Shown in pieces: positions 17,118 to 26,683 of a stretch of 64,000 nucleotides of DNA (positions are counted from its first letter, which is position 1; each line of letters starts with the position of its first letter). Under the pieces are notes generated by a model that ran no database searches, was not told the origin of the DNA, and was given only the letters and a program-made list of their open reading frames with translations. Made by a program: the position numbers and the translations under genes. Source of the DNA: Blautia caecimuris (lineage in GTDB: Bacteria > Bacillota > Clostridia > Lachnospirales > Lachnospiraceae); NCBI RefSeq assembly GCF_024622975.1, contig NZ_JANJZT010000005.1, positions 118,677 through 182,676 on the forward strand, read 5' to 3'.

Positions 17118-19753
17118 TTTGCCTCGTACCAGCTTTCGCCCTGATGCATGTCGATCTCAAGCTCCACAGCAAGCCGGGCAGCTCCTTTCATTTCCTCTTC
17201 CAGTATTCTGGACACTGCCTCCACCTCATCTTTTTTTGTCTCGATCAGCAGTTCATCATGAACCTGAAGCACCAGTCTGGACTGAAGTCCTTCCCGGAGC
17301 ATTCTTTCATACACGCGGTTCATGGCAATTTTAATGATATCTGCCGCTGTTCCCTGAATCGGAGAATTCATAGCCACCCGTTCCCCGAAGGATCTCTGCA
17401 TAAAGTTTCCTGATTTCAGCTCCGGAATGGGCCGCCTCCTGCCAAACATGGTAGAAACATATCCCTTTTCTTTTCCTTCATCAACCATCCGGTCGAGAAA
17501 AACTTTAATGCTGGGGTAGGTCTCAAAATATTTCTCTATATATTCTGCCGCTTCTTTTCTTGTAATACTTAAATCCTGGCTGAGCCCAAAGGAGCTGATC
17601 CCATATACAATTCCAAAGTTTACCGCCTTTGCATTTCTTCTCTGTAAATCGGTTACCTCATCATAGGGAACATGGAATACCTGAGAAGCGGTCAGCCTGT
17701 GAATATCCTCCGCCTCACGGTAAGCCTGGATCAGCTTTTCATCCCCGGACATATGAGCCAGCACACGAAGCTCGATCTGAGAATAGTCTGCGTCAAGGAA
17801 CACACACCCGTCCTCAGGTACAAATACCTTTCGGATCAGTCTTCCCAGCTCCATGCGAACCGGAATATTCTGAAGGTTCGGTTCTGTGCTGCTGATGCGT
17901 CCTGTGGCAGTGATCGTCTGATTAAAAGTAGAATGGATCCTTCCGTCTTCTTCAATTACTGCGCCAAGGCCGTCTGCATAGGTGGATTTCAGCTTTGTAA
18001 GCTGCCGATATTCAAGAATATCATTTACAACAGGCTGCTCCGGAGCCAGTTTTTCCAGAATATCTGCCGCTGTGGAATATCCGGTTTTTGTCTTTCTTCC
18101 TCCCGAAATCCCCATTTTTTCAAAAAGTATTACTCCAAGCTGCTTCGGAGAGTTAATATTAAATTCCTCTCCCGCCTTTTCGTAGATCAGCTTTTCCAGC
18201 TCACGGATCCGGACGCTGAGTCTTTCGCCATATGCTTTCAGTTCCTCTCCTTTTACGCAGATTCCGCATTTTTCCATGGAATCCAGAGTAAATACAAGAG
18301 GAAGTTCAATGTCCGTATAAACCTGCCACATTCCTGTTTCCTTAAGCTCTGCCTCTGTTTTCTCCCTGGCAGCATAGGCAGTAAACGCCTGATAACAGGC
18401 ACAGATTCCCAGATTTTCGGAAGATTTTTCCCAGGCTTTTTCATACGTATCTTTTCCAAGAAGCTCTTCCCTGGATGGAATACTGATTCCTCCGATATAC
18501 TCTCTGGCAATGTCCTCGTAAGTATAAGAGGATTTCAGAGGATTCAGAAGATAAGCCCCGATTCCAAGATCAAATACCCGTTCCGGTTCCAGAGATTCCA
18601 CGTGCTTTAAAAGCATTTTAATATCCATGGCGCTGATCACTGTGGCTTCTCCCAGTTTTCTCAGCTTTTCACAAAGATATTCTCCTGACAGAAGCCCTTC
18701 TGCAGGAATATAATATACTTCTTCTTTTTCCAGCGCAATTCCAAGGCCATATACATTGTTTTTGTCTGCAATCAGCGCAATTCCTGCCATAGAATTACGC
18801 GCAGCTTTTTCAAACAGAGCTTCCACGCCCGAAAGCTCACTGCACACAAAGAAATTCTGCTCTATGGTATTTTCCGGTACCGCCTCCGCGTCAAATCTGC
18901 CCAGAAGATTTTTAAACTCCAGTCTTCTGCATAGCTCATAGGCCTGCTGTGTATAAAGATTTCCAAGGCGCGCCTCTTCATAAGAGTATTCAAGAGGGCT
19001 TTCTGTATTGATGGTTGCCAGAGTTTTGCTTAAAACAGCCAGATCGTAGTGTTCTCTCATCGATTCTTTGGCCTTATTGGGTTTTATTTCTTCCAGGTGC
19101 TCATGGGCGTTTTCTATTGAGCCAAACTGGGCAATGATCTTTGTGGCAGTTTTTTCCCCCACACCCGGAATCCCCGGGATATTGTCTGAAGAATCCCCCA
19201 TCAGCGCCTTCAGTTCAATGATCTGAGGCGGCGTTACCTGATATTTTTCCAGTACCTCTGCCGTGTGAAAATTCTCTATGGTGGTTTTGCCCTTTGAGGT
19301 TTTTGGAAGGCGGATCATCACTTTATCCGTAGCAAGCTGAAGAAGATCCCTGTCACCGGATAAAATTGTTACCTCCATGCCCTTCTGTTCACTTTTTCTG
19401 GCAAGGGTTCCCAAAAGGTCATCTGCCTCATAGCCTGGCATGGAAACAGTTTTTATCCCCATGGCAGTGAGCATTTCTCTCATCAGAGGAACCTGCTCTA
19501 CCAGCTCCGGCGGCATTCCCTTCCTGGTACCCTTGTACGCATCATAAAGCTTATGTCTGAATGTAGGCTCATGCAGGTCAAATGCCACTGTCAGATAATC
19601 CGGCTTTTCTTCTTCCAGTATACGAAACATAATATTCAGAAACCCGTACACTGCTCCCGTATGTTTTCCCTCTGAATTTGTCAGATCGGGAAGTCCGTAA
19701 AAGGCACGGTTTAAAATGCTGTGCCCGTCGATCAGTAAAATTTTTTCACTCAA
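17114..19753 (-). CDS. polA: DNA polymerase I
   Basis: 879 residues with the three-part layout. The N-terminal 5'-3' exonuclease (about 1-290) has ILLIDGHSILNRAFYG and PGYEADDLLGTLA. The middle domain (about 300-470) has lost the acidic residues of a proofreading exonuclease: the position expected to read DxE is GIALIAD. The C-terminal polymerase has DADYSQIELRVLAH (motif A), RRNAKAVNFGIVYG (motif B) and QVHDELLIE (motif C). It fills gaps and removes RNA primers. It heads the polA-coaE-yycJ run of overlapping genes. Confidence 0.97.
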   Translation of the reverse strand: MSEKILLIDGHSILNRAFYGLPDLTNSEGKHTGAVYGFLNIMFRILEEEKPDYLTVAFDLHEPTFRHKLYDAYKGTRKGMPPELVEQVPLMREMLTAMGIKTVSMPGYEADDLLGTLARKSEQKGMEVTILSGDRDLLQLATDKVMIRLPKTSKGKTTIENFHTAEVLEKYQVTPPQIIELKALMGDSSDNIPGIPGVGEKTATKIIAQFGSIENAHEHLEEIKPNKAKESMREHYDLAVLSKTLATINTESPLEYSYEEARLGNLYTQQAYELCRRLEFKNLLGRFDAEAVPENTIEQNFFVCSELSGVEALFEKAARNSMAGIALIADKNNVYGLGIALEKEEVYYIPAEGLLSGEYLCEKLRKLGEATVISAMDIKMLLKHVESLEPERVFDLGIGAYLLNPLKSSYTYEDIAREYIGGISIPSREELLGKDTYEKAWEKSSENLGICACYQAFTAYAAREKTEAELKETGMWQVYTDIELPLVFTLDSMEKCGICVKGEELKAYGERLSVRIRELEKLIYEKAGEEFNINSPKQLGVILFEKMGISGGRKTKTGYSTAADILEKLAPEQPVVNDILEYRQLTKLKSTYADGLGAVIEEDGRIHSTFNQTITATGRISSTEPNLQNIPVRMELGRLIRKVFVPEDGCVFLDADYSQIELRVLAHMSGDEKLIQAYREAEDIHRLTASQVFHVPYDEVTDLQRRNAKAVNFGIVYGISSFGLSQDLSITRKEAAEYIEKYFETYPSIKVFLDRMVDEGKEKGYVSTMFGRRRPIPELKSGNFMQRSFGERVAMNSPIQGTAADIIKIAMNRVYERMLREGLQSRLVLQVHDELLIETKKDEVEAVSRILEEEMKGAARLAVELEIDMHQGESWYEAK

Positions 19754-19779
19754 ACTGCTGTCCTCCTGAGATTGTCTTT

Positions 19780-20154
19780 TTACCAGAAATGTTTTATTTC
19801 AAAAAATATGAAAATAAAGAATACAACCAGCACTACGGTCAGAATCACTGTAAGGATTCCTCCGGCAAACTGTATTCCCCTTCTCTTATGGATATTTCTT
19901 CTGGCCCTGCGGATATCCTGTTCCAGAAGCTTCTGAAAATCCAGTACAGAACCGTCCTCCTGTTCATCCAGCTGCTGGGTTACTTTGTTGACTATAAAAT
20001 AAGTCTCCAGCTCGTCATAACAGGAAGGGCAGTGTTCAATATGATCCAGAAATTCTTCCATTTCATCTGTTTTCAGGGTATGGTTCATGTACCGCGCCAC
20101 CATACTTTCTGCAGTACGGCAGTCCAGCTCAGATATCTGTCCTCTTCTGATCAT
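19780..20154 (-). CDS. Membrane-anchored zf-HC2 domain protein (anti-sigma-like)
   Basis: 124 residues. HIEHCPSCYDEL near residue 41 gives the HxxxCxxC zinc site of anti-sigma zf-HC2 domains. A basic stretch (RRARRNIHKRR) precedes a single C-terminal membrane segment of about 25 residues. In this family the zinc domain binds an ECF sigma factor in the cytoplasm. No sigma gene is adjacent; the neighbours are polA and ftsH. FtsH is a membrane protease, so turnover by FtsH is conceivable but speculative. Could equally be a zinc-binding membrane adaptor. Confidence 0.7.
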   Translation of the reverse strand: MIRRGQISELDCRTAESMVARYMNHTLKTDEMEEFLDHIEHCPSCYDELETYFIVNKVTQQLDEQEDGSVLDFQKLLEQDIRRARRNIHKRRGIQFAGGILTVILTVVLVVFFIFIFFEIKHFW

Positions 20155-20196
20155 CTAAAATCCCTCCTGTCCGCTTCTGATATCATACCATAAAAA

Positions 20197-20232
20197 AAGG
20201 TGATTCTCAACGCATTTCGCTGGAATCACCTT
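20197..20232 (-). terminator. Rho-independent terminator after ftsH
   Basis: AAGGTGATTC (20197-20206) pairs with GAATCACCTT (20223-20232), a 10-bp stem. On the minus strand seven T residues follow. It separates ftsH from the zf-HC2/polA genes. Confidence 0.9.
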
Positions 20233-20247
20233 CTTCTCTTGGTATTA

Positions 20248-22185
20248 TTATTCTGTTATTTCAGGTATTATGGTCTGTGTATTTTCCGGAGCAGCATTTG
20301 TTTCCACAGCAGGAACAGGGGTGTTCAGAATCTGCATAAATTCCTCTCCGGTAATGGTTTCATGCTCATACAGATACTGGGCCAGCTCGTGGAGCTTTCC
20401 AATATTGTCCTGAAGAATCTTCAGAGCCTTATCATGCTGAGTCTTTACAAGCTCTACCACTTTTTTATCGATTAGTGTCTGGGTCTCAAAGGAGCAGGCA
20501 AGGGTTGCGTCTCCGCCAAGATACTGGTTGCTTACATTCTGCATGGCAACCATATCAAAATCCTCGCTCATCCCAAACTGGGAGATCATGCCTCTTGCAA
20601 TTTTTGTGGCCTGTTCAATATCATTGGAAGCGCCTGTGGTAATGGTATGGAAAATCAGCTCCTCTGCAGCACGTCCGCCGGTAAATGTGGCGATCTTATT
20701 TTCCAGCTCCTCCTTTGACATCAGAAAGTGTTCCTTTTCATCTACCTGCATGGTATATCCAAGGGCCCCTGAAGTACGTGGAATAATTGTAATCTTATGG
20801 ACAGGCGCAGACTCTGTCTGTTTTGCCGCCACAAGAGCATGACCAATCTCATGATAAGAAACAATCAGCTTTTCCTTATTGGAAAGCACACGGTTTTTCT
20901 TCTGATATCCGGCAATGACAACCTCAATACTCTCCTCAAAATCTGCCTGAGTGGCAAACTTACGTCCGTCCCGGACAGCACGAAGAGCCGCCTCATTGAC
21001 AATGTTTGCAAGCTCTGCGCCGGAAGCGCCGGCAGCAGCCTTTGCGATCTCGTCAAAACGGACCGTATCTGCAATTTTAATCTTTTTCGCATGAACCTTA
21101 AGAATCTCTTCTCTTCCCTGAAGATCAGGAAGCTCCACCGGGATTCTTCTGTCAAAACGCCCCGGACGGAGAAGAGCCGGGTCAAGAGAATCCGGTCTGT
21201 TGGTTGCAGCCAGAATCACCACACCTTTAGAACCGTCAAAGCCATCCATCTCTGTGAGAAGCTGGTTAAGAGTCTGCTCACGCTCATCATTTCCGCCCGA
21301 AAAACCTGCACCGTCACGTTTTTTACCAATGGTATCAATCTCATCGATAAATACAATACAGGGAGCCTTTTCATTGGCCTGCTTAAATAGATCGCGGACC
21401 TTGGCCGCACCCATACCTACAAACATTTCCACAAACTCAGAACCGGAAATAGAAAAGAACGGAACCTCCGCCTCTCCTGCAACTGCTTTTGCAAGAAGAG
21501 TCTTTCCTGTTCCAGGAGGGCCTACAAGAAGAGCGCCTTTGGGCATAGATGCGCCAATTTCCGTATATTTCTGAGGATTGTGCAGATAATCCACGATTTC
21601 TGTCAGCAGCTCCTTTGCCTCATCCTCTCCTGCAACATCAGAAAACTTGATTCCAGTAGAAGATTTTACATATACCTTGGCATTACTTTTTCCAAAGGAC
21701 ATAGCTCCTCCAGGACCGCCGTTTCCCATGGAAGACATCATTTTCCTGCTGAGCCAGCGTCCCAGGAAAATAAAAATCCCAATAGGAATCACATAGCTTA
21801 AGATCAGAGTAAAGAAAATGGACGGGCTTTCCGGAAGTACTTCATCCATTACAACGTCTGCATCCAACAGACGGTTTACAAGATCCGGATCATCCATCTG
21901 AACAGTCTTGCAGGTCAGTGTATTTCCTGTTTTCGGAGATTTTACCTCATAATAAATGTAGCCCTCTTCAATAGTCGCCCGGGTTACATTGCCCTTTTCC
22001 ACACTTTTAATAAAAGTGGAATAATCTGTTTTTTCGATACTTCTTTCCTGAATCGCCGGTACAACCAGAATGTTCAGAAGAACGATAATAACACCTACAA
22101 TAATATAATATACATAAAGAGGTCTCTTGGTAGGCGTTTTACCAGGTTTTTTGTCGCCTAAATTCATATATTGTCTATCCTCCAT
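20248..22185 (-). CDS. ftsH: ATP-dependent zinc metalloprotease FtsH
   Basis: 645 residues. Two N-terminal membrane segments (about 20-40 and 120-140) flank an extracytoplasmic domain. The AAA module has Walker A GPPGTGKT, Walker B IVFIDEID, an FVGMG pore loop, and [11 protein letters not shown] second region of homology. The protease domain has SYHEIGHAL with the HExGH zinc motif. It degrades membrane and short-lived cytoplasmic proteins, assembled as a membrane hexamer. It is transcribed alone from its own promoter with a terminator behind it. Confidence 0.97.
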   Translation of the reverse strand: MEDRQYMNLGDKKPGKTPTKRPLYVYYIIVGVIIVLLNILVVPAIQERSIEKTDYSTFIKSVEKGNVTRATIEEGYIYYEVKSPKTGNTLTCKTVQMDDPDLVNRLLDADVVMDEVLPESPSIFFTLILSYVIPIGIFIFLGRWLSRKMMSSMGNGGPGGAMSFGKSNAKVYVKSSTGIKFSDVAGEDEAKELLTEIVDYLHNPQKYTEIGASMPKGALLVGPPGTGKTLLAKAVAGEAEVPFFSISGSEFVEMFVGMGAAKVRDLFKQANEKAPCIVFIDEIDTIGKKRDGAGFSGGNDEREQTLNQLLTEMDGFDGSKGVVILAATNRPDSLDPALLRPGRFDRRIPVELPDLQGREEILKVHAKKIKIADTVRFDEIAKAAAGASGAELANIVNEAALRAVRDGRKFATQADFEESIEVVIAGYQKKNRVLSNKEKLIVSYHEIGHALVAAKQTESAPVHKITIIPRTSGALGYTMQVDEKEHFLMSKEELENKIATFTGGRAAEELIFHTITTGASNDIEQATKIARGMISQFGMSEDFDMVAMQNVSNQYLGGDATLACSFETQTLIDKKVVELVKTQHDKALKILQDNIGKLHELAQYLYEHETITGEEFMQILNTPVPAVETNAAPENTQTIIPEITE

Positions 22186-22524
22186 CCCCGTTACATCATA
22201 TCGGAATCACTTATCAGTATCTCCCAATATGTGCAAAGTTATTTACCTGATGTAACATACCACCTTTTCCGTCTGATTTCAATGTACTTCCTGTGAAATA
22301 TTATTAATTTTTCATAAAAAGAGTTTGGGATGTGCAGGATAGCCTCTGCAAACTGCTTTTCCGGTATTTAACTGCCAATCTGCCGTTTATGTTGCTGTCC
22401 ACTCCGTTTATACCACCCCGGGTAACCGGTGTGTCATTTAAAGGACCTCATTTAAAGGACGGCATCTTTAAAATTTTTCTTGCAGAATTCTGTCTTTTGT
22501 GTTAATATAATTATCGGTTCATGT
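22186..22524. other. Intergenic region between ftsH and tRNA-Leu with promoters and an inverted repeat
   Basis: No gene is seen. A minus-strand promoter for ftsH is TTGAAA (22282-22277), 17-base spacer, TATGTT (22259-22254). A plus-strand promoter for the tRNA is TTGCAG (22480-22485), 17-base spacer, TAATAT (22503-22508). GTTACATCA (22190-22198) and TGATGTAAC (22248-22256) are perfect 9-base inverted arms, the second overlapping the ftsH -10. A 12-base direct repeat CATTTAAAGGAC occurs at 22435 and 22449. Confidence 0.6.
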
Positions 22525-22606
22525 GCCGCTGTGGCGGAATTGGCAGACGCACTTGACTCAAAATCAAGCGGGTAACACCGTGCCGGTTCGAGTCCGGCCA
22601 GCGGCA
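22525..22606 (+). tRNA. tRNA-Leu (anticodon CAA)
   Basis: The 82-base sequence folds as a class II tRNA. The acceptor arm pairs GCCGCTG with CAGCGGC, with A as discriminator base. The anticodon stem CTTGA/TCAAG encloses loop CTCAAAA, giving CAA at 22559-22561, which reads UUG. The short variable arm and the GGTTCGAGTCC T loop are standard. The 3' CCA is not encoded. A terminator follows directly. Confidence 0.95.
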
Positions 22607-22615
22607 TTTGATAAA

Positions 22616-22657
22616 AAGAGAACGTATATTTCATTTTCGAAATGTACGTTCTCTTTT
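22616..22657 (+). terminator. Terminator of the tRNA-Leu transcript
   Basis: AGAGAACGTA (22616-22625) pairs with TACGTTCTCT (22645-22654) and the stem continues inward with ATTTC/GAAAT, followed by TTTTT on the plus strand. Confidence 0.9.
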
Positions 22658-22815
22658 TCGTTGATTCTGTACTGAAACAGTTTCAATCCTCACCACAGCA
22701 GCAATCTTGTTATTACAGCAATGGCTTCCTCTGTTTTCAGAAGCTTATTTTTTCATGACTGTTTTTCTTCCAAACACAAAACTGGATTTTTCTTCCTGTC
22801 CCCATCTGTTTCCCT

Positions 22816-23520
22816 TCAGATTCCCAGGGCAATCTCCATCATCTGAGAAAAGGAAGTCTGTCTCTCCTGAGCAGAAAGCGCCTCCTTTTTAAAAATATGA
22901 TCGGAAATCGTCAGAATAGCCAGAGCTTTCTTTCCTGCTCTTGCAGCATTCATATAAAGAGCCGCGCATTCCATTTCCGTACATAATACCCCCATGCTTC
23001 TCCATGCCGGAGCAGCAGCCGGATCTTCATTATAAAACAGATCTGAGGACAGCACGTTTCCCACATGGACAGGAATCTTTAATTCATGTGCTTTTTTTAC
23101 TGCTTTATCCAGAAGCCCGTAGTCTGCCGTAGGCGCAAAAGTTCCCGGAAGACAGTACTGATGAGCATAGGAGGAATCTGTACAGGCGCCAATAGCCAGA
23201 ACCACATCTCTTACATTCACATGATCCTGAAGGGCTCCTGCGGACCCAATGCGAATGATCTCATCTACATCATAAAAATGAAACAGCTCATAGCTGTAAA
23301 TACCCATGGAAGGCATTCCCATTCCGGCTCCCATAACAGAAATCTCCTGTCCATGATAAGTTCCTGTATAGCCCAGCATGTTTCTCACTGTATTAAAGCA
23401 GACCGGATCTTCCAAATAAGTTTCTGCAATATATTTTGCCCGCAAAGGATCTCCCGGCATCAGAACTCTCCTGGCAATATCTCCTTTTTGCGCGGCATTA
23501 TGCGGTGTTGGTATACTCAT
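22816..23520 (-). CDS. deoD: Purine-nucleoside phosphorylase, DeoD type
   Basis: 234 residues, the usual DeoD length. MSIPTPHNAAQKGDIARRVLMPGDPLRAKYIA is the family start; GAGMGMPSMGIYSYEL, RIGSAGAL and the MEMAALY-like CTEMECAALYMNA motif supply the phosphate and nucleoside sites; ILTISDHIF has the acid-base Asp. It splits purine (deoxy)nucleosides with phosphate into base plus sugar-1-phosphate in the cytoplasm. It follows a second nucleoside phosphorylase by 33 bases, forming a salvage unit. Confidence 0.95.
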   Translation of the reverse strand: MSIPTPHNAAQKGDIARRVLMPGDPLRAKYIAETYLEDPVCFNTVRNMLGYTGTYHGQEISVMGAGMGMPSMGIYSYELFHFYDVDEIIRIGSAGALQDHVNVRDVVLAIGACTDSSYAHQYCLPGTFAPTADYGLLDKAVKKAHELKIPVHVGNVLSSDLFYNEDPAAAPAWRSMGVLCTEMECAALYMNAARAGKKALAILTISDHIFKKEALSAQERQTSFSQMMEIALGI

Positions 23521-23553
23521 AGCTATCCCTCCTTTTTTATATAAATCATATGC

Positions 23554-24327
23554 TTATTTTCGGTGGTCTTCCCGGATCAGCTGCCGGATCGCCCGGATTC
23601 CGACTCTCACAGCCATATCCGTGTCATAAATCAGAGGATTATCCATTCCCCTCTTTGCCCTCTCCTGATTTCCCAGAGCCAGAAAAGCTGCTCCACAGCG
23701 AACCCTAAGATAATTTGCAACTATAAAAAGCGCAGCTGATTCCATTTCTGAGGCAAGGCATCCCAGCCGCAGCCATGCCTCCCATTTGTTCTGCAGCTCA
23801 TAACTGACAGGCTTTATCTCCGGAGAATGTTGTCCGTAAAAAGAATCCTTACTCTGTACCACCCCTGTGTGAAACGTACAGCCAAGCTCTTCTGCAGCAG
23901 AGGCCAGCGCATTTGTCACATGAAAATCCGGTACTGCCGGAAATTCAATGGGCGCATATTCTTTGCTGGTTCCTTCCATACGTACAGCTCCGGTAGCGAC
24001 TACAATATCGCCGCCTTTGACTGTCAACTCCATTCCGCCGCAGGTACCTACTCTGATAAAAGTATCTGCTCCGCACTCCACCAGTTCCTCCATTGCAATG
24101 GCAGCAGAAGGCCCTCCGATTCCGGTGGAAGTAACGCTGACTTTTTCTCCGTCCAGATATCCCGTATAAGTAACAAACTCTCTGTTATCTGCGATCAAAA
24201 CCGGATCATCAAAATACTTCGCTATGGAAGCGCAACGTCCCGGATCTCCCGGCAGGATCACATACCTTCCGATTTCTCCTGCAGCCACCTGGATATGGTA
24301 GGCTTTTCCATCTGTTGAATATACCAT
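23554..24327 (-). CDS. Nucleoside phosphorylase, uridine phosphorylase-like
   Basis: 257 residues of the NP-I superfamily. [23 protein letters not shown] near residue 18 is the phosphate-binding start, [13 protein letters not shown] and RVGTCGGM follow, and [12 protein letters not shown] holds the ribose-binding Met-Glu. The length and pattern fit uridine phosphorylase (Udp) better than purine enzymes, so cleavage of uridine or a related pyrimidine nucleoside is likely. Located directly before deoD on the same transcript. Confidence 0.85.
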   Translation of the reverse strand: MVYSTDGKAYHIQVAAGEIGRYVILPGDPGRCASIAKYFDDPVLIADNREFVTYTGYLDGEKVSVTSTGIGGPSAAIAMEELVECGADTFIRVGTCGGMELTVKGGDIVVATGAVRMEGTSKEYAPIEFPAVPDFHVTNALASAAEELGCTFHTGVVQSKDSFYGQHSPEIKPVSYELQNKWEAWLRLGCLASEMESAALFIVANYLRVRCGAAFLALGNQERAKRGMDNPLIYDTDMAVRVGIRAIRQLIREDHRK

Positions 24328-24406
24328 AAAATCCCTCCTTACTTATATCCGGCAGTTTGCTCTTTTTATTCTGTCCAAAACTTCGTTTTTTCAAAACAAA
24401 AAAAGC

Positions 24407-24433
24407 TGCCAGAAAGCAAAAGAAGACCTGGCA
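24407..24433 (-). terminator. Terminator after lysA
   Basis: TGCCAG (24407-24412) pairs with CTGGCA (24428-24433); on the minus strand the stem is followed by GCTTTTTTT. The 15-base loop is large but the T run is strong. It separates lysA from the phosphorylase genes. Confidence 0.65.
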
Positions 24434-24455
24434 TCTGCCCGGTCTCCCTTTATTT

Positions 24456-25745
24456 TTATTTCAGTCTGTCTGCATCTTCGAGAAGCTTTTCATAAATCGG
24501 AAAGCAGTCGAAGGTGGCAAAATAATCCTTTGCAGTTTCTGCTCTTCGGATCATCTCAAAGCTTCCGTCCTCATGAAGAAGAATTTCTGCTGATTTCAGT
24601 TTTCCGTTATAATTATAGCCCATTGCAAAACCGTGAGCACCGGTATCGTGGATCACAAGAAGGTCTCCCTTGTCCACCTGCGGCAGATATCGGTCAATGG
24701 CAAATTTGTCATTATTCTCGCAGAGTGATCCTGTCACATCATAAAGATGGTCACAGGGCTGATCCTCCTTGCCCATAACCGTAATGTGATGATAGGCTCC
24801 GTACATGGCAGGACGCATCAGGTTTACCGCACAGGCATCCACTCCGATATACTCCTTATGAGTGTGTTTTTCGTGGATTGCTTTTGTAACAAGGCAGCCG
24901 TAAGGTCCCATCATAAAACGGCCCAGCTCCGTATAAATAGCAACATCTCCCATTCCTGCCGGAACAAGAACCTCTTCATAGACTTTACGCACACCCTCTC
25001 CGATCACGCGGATATCATTCGGCTTCTGATCCGGGCTGTATGGAATACCGATACCGCCGGAAAGATTAATAAAACTGATGTGCGCGCCGGTTTCCTTCTG
25101 AAGCTTCACTGCAAGCTCAAACATAACCTTTGCAAGCATTGGGTAATACTCATTTGTTACAGTATTGCTGGCAAGAAACGCATGAATACCAAAATTCTCC
25201 GCGCCTTTTTCTTTCAGAATACGGAATGCCTCAAAAATCTGATCTGTTGTCATTCCATACTTGGAATCCCCGGGATTATCCATAATATCATTGCTGATCT
25301 TGAACACACCGCCCGGATTGTAACGACAGCTGATGGTTTTTGGAATTCTTCCTGCAGCACGCTCCACAGCATCAATGTGAGTGATATCGTCCAAGTTGAT
25401 AATTCCGCCAATCTCATCCGCATAACGAAACTCCTCTTCCGGTGTGTCATTGGAAGAAAACATGATATCTCCTTCCCTGCAGCCAAGAGCCTTTGCCATC
25501 ATAAGCTCTGTCATGGAAGAACAGTCGCAGCCACAGCCATACTCCTGAAGGATCTGGATCAGATATGGATTAGGAGTTGCTTTTACCGCAAAAAACTCCT
25601 TAAATCCTTTGTTCCAGTCAAAGGCTTCCTTCAGCGCCTTTGCATTTTCGCGGATTCCTTTTTCATCATAAAGATGAAAAGGTGTGGGAAACTGCTCTTC
25701 AATTTCTTTTAATTTTTCCAGCGTAACAAATGGTCTTTTTTTCAT
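24456..25745 (-). CDS. lysA: Diaminopimelate decarboxylase
   Basis: 429 residues of the fold III PLP decarboxylase family. FFAVKATPNPYLIQIL near residue 50 holds the PLP lysine; INLSGGIGIPY is the glycine-rich phosphate loop; TELGRFMMGPYGCLV follows, and VTGSLCENNDKFA carries the second-subunit Cys. It converts meso-diaminopimelate to lysine. A related PLP decarboxylase, NspC, occurs elsewhere in the window. Monocistronic, with a GAGG site near the ATG. Confidence 0.93.
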   Translation of the reverse strand: MKKRPFVTLEKLKEIEEQFPTPFHLYDEKGIRENAKALKEAFDWNKGFKEFFAVKATPNPYLIQILQEYGCGCDCSSMTELMMAKALGCREGDIMFSSNDTPEEEFRYADEIGGIINLDDITHIDAVERAAGRIPKTISCRYNPGGVFKISNDIMDNPGDSKYGMTTDQIFEAFRILKEKGAENFGIHAFLASNTVTNEYYPMLAKVMFELAVKLQKETGAHISFINLSGGIGIPYSPDQKPNDIRVIGEGVRKVYEEVLVPAGMGDVAIYTELGRFMMGPYGCLVTKAIHEKHTHKEYIGVDACAVNLMRPAMYGAYHHITVMGKEDQPCDHLYDVTGSLCENNDKFAIDRYLPQVDKGDLLVIHDTGAHGFAMGYNYNGKLKSAEILLHEDGSFEMIRRAETAKDYFATFDCFPIYEKLLEDADRLK

Positions 25746-25789
25746 AATAATTAACTCCTCGTTTGTCTCTTAAATATCTCCTCGTTTGT

Positions 25790-26656
25790 TTACTTCACAT
25801 GCTGATGAGTAAACAGATGATCCTGGCAGTATTCATAGTTTCCATTGCATTTGGAACAGAACCGGAATTCAAGATTCGGATCATCTAATTCTGTACGTCC
25901 GCAGATCGCACATTTATGTTTTGCCGCGCTTCCTGTAGAAGGATTCACACGACTCTGGGCCATAGCCTTCTGAAATTCTCTCCGTCTCTTCACTTCCTTC
26001 GGATTATACCGGCTGCCGCTAAGAGCAGGAAAGAAAAACAGGATAAAGTTCAGGAAAGAAGCAATGATCGGCACAGTCATAACCCAGGCTCCCACTCTGA
26101 CATAAGTGATAATGTTATACAGGATAATCGCTCCGTACACCCATCCCATCCACTTCATCTTAATGGGGATCACGAACCACAGAAGGATCTGCATGTTCGG
26201 ATAGCAGGCAGCATAGGCAAGAAATACAGACATGCTGACATAATAAGTGGTAAATACACCGCCTACCAGATACATTCTCCCTGTAATAAAGTAGGTCAGA
26301 AATGAAGCTACAAGTACAAATAAAAGTCCTGAAAAAATATACAGGTTATAGCGGAACGTTCCCCAGGTACGCTCCAGAGAACTTCCTATGGGATAATAGA
26401 AAAAGAAAATGGAAATTGCAAACAACAGGAAGTTTCCTGTCTGCGGCGGGTAGATCACCCAGGTTACAAGTCTCCATATCTGTCCTTTCAGGATCATGGC
26501 CGGTTCCAGGCTGAGCATACTCAGCATACCGGGATTAATATACATCAAAAGATATCCCAGCACATAGCAAATCACCATGTACATAGTAAGGTTCGGAATT
26601 CCGTATCTTCCATACTTTCGTTCCAGTTTATCAATCCAATTCATAAACTCACTCAA
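25790..26656 (-). CDS. Rhomboid-like membrane protein lacking the catalytic serine motif, with C-terminal zinc ribbon
   Basis: 288 residues with about six hydrophobic segments. GQIWRLVTWVIYP near residue 58 matches the WR loop of rhomboid proteases, and the helix layout fits. The GxSG motif expected in the fourth helix is absent: the stretch reads VGGVFTTYYVSMSVF. The C-terminal 45 residues form a probable zinc ribbon, with CAIC, CSKC and a later Cys/His cluster (YCQDH). It is therefore likely an inactive rhomboid homologue that binds membrane proteins. Function not known; it sits between lysA and a corA gene, same strand. Confidence 0.72.
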   Translation of the reverse strand: MSEFMNWIDKLERKYGRYGIPNLTMYMVICYVLGYLLMYINPGMLSMLSLEPAMILKGQIWRLVTWVIYPPQTGNFLLFAISIFFFYYPIGSSLERTWGTFRYNLYIFSGLLFVLVASFLTYFITGRMYLVGGVFTTYYVSMSVFLAYAACYPNMQILLWFVIPIKMKWMGWVYGAIILYNIITYVRVGAWVMTVPIIASFLNFILFFFPALSGSRYNPKEVKRRREFQKAMAQSRVNPSTGSAAKHKCAICGRTELDDPNLEFRFCSKCNGNYEYCQDHLFTHQHVK

Positions 26657-26683
26657 TCTCCTTTTTTATTCATTGACCGCGCT

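Noticed and set aside
17672..18610. 312-codon plus-strand open frame opposite polA
   Set aside because: Shadow of polA; no site, no homology recognised.
22435..22460. Short direct repeat CATTTAAAGGAC as a CRISPR or iteron
   Set aside because: Only two copies with no spacer pattern; no CRISPR array or cas gene is in the window.
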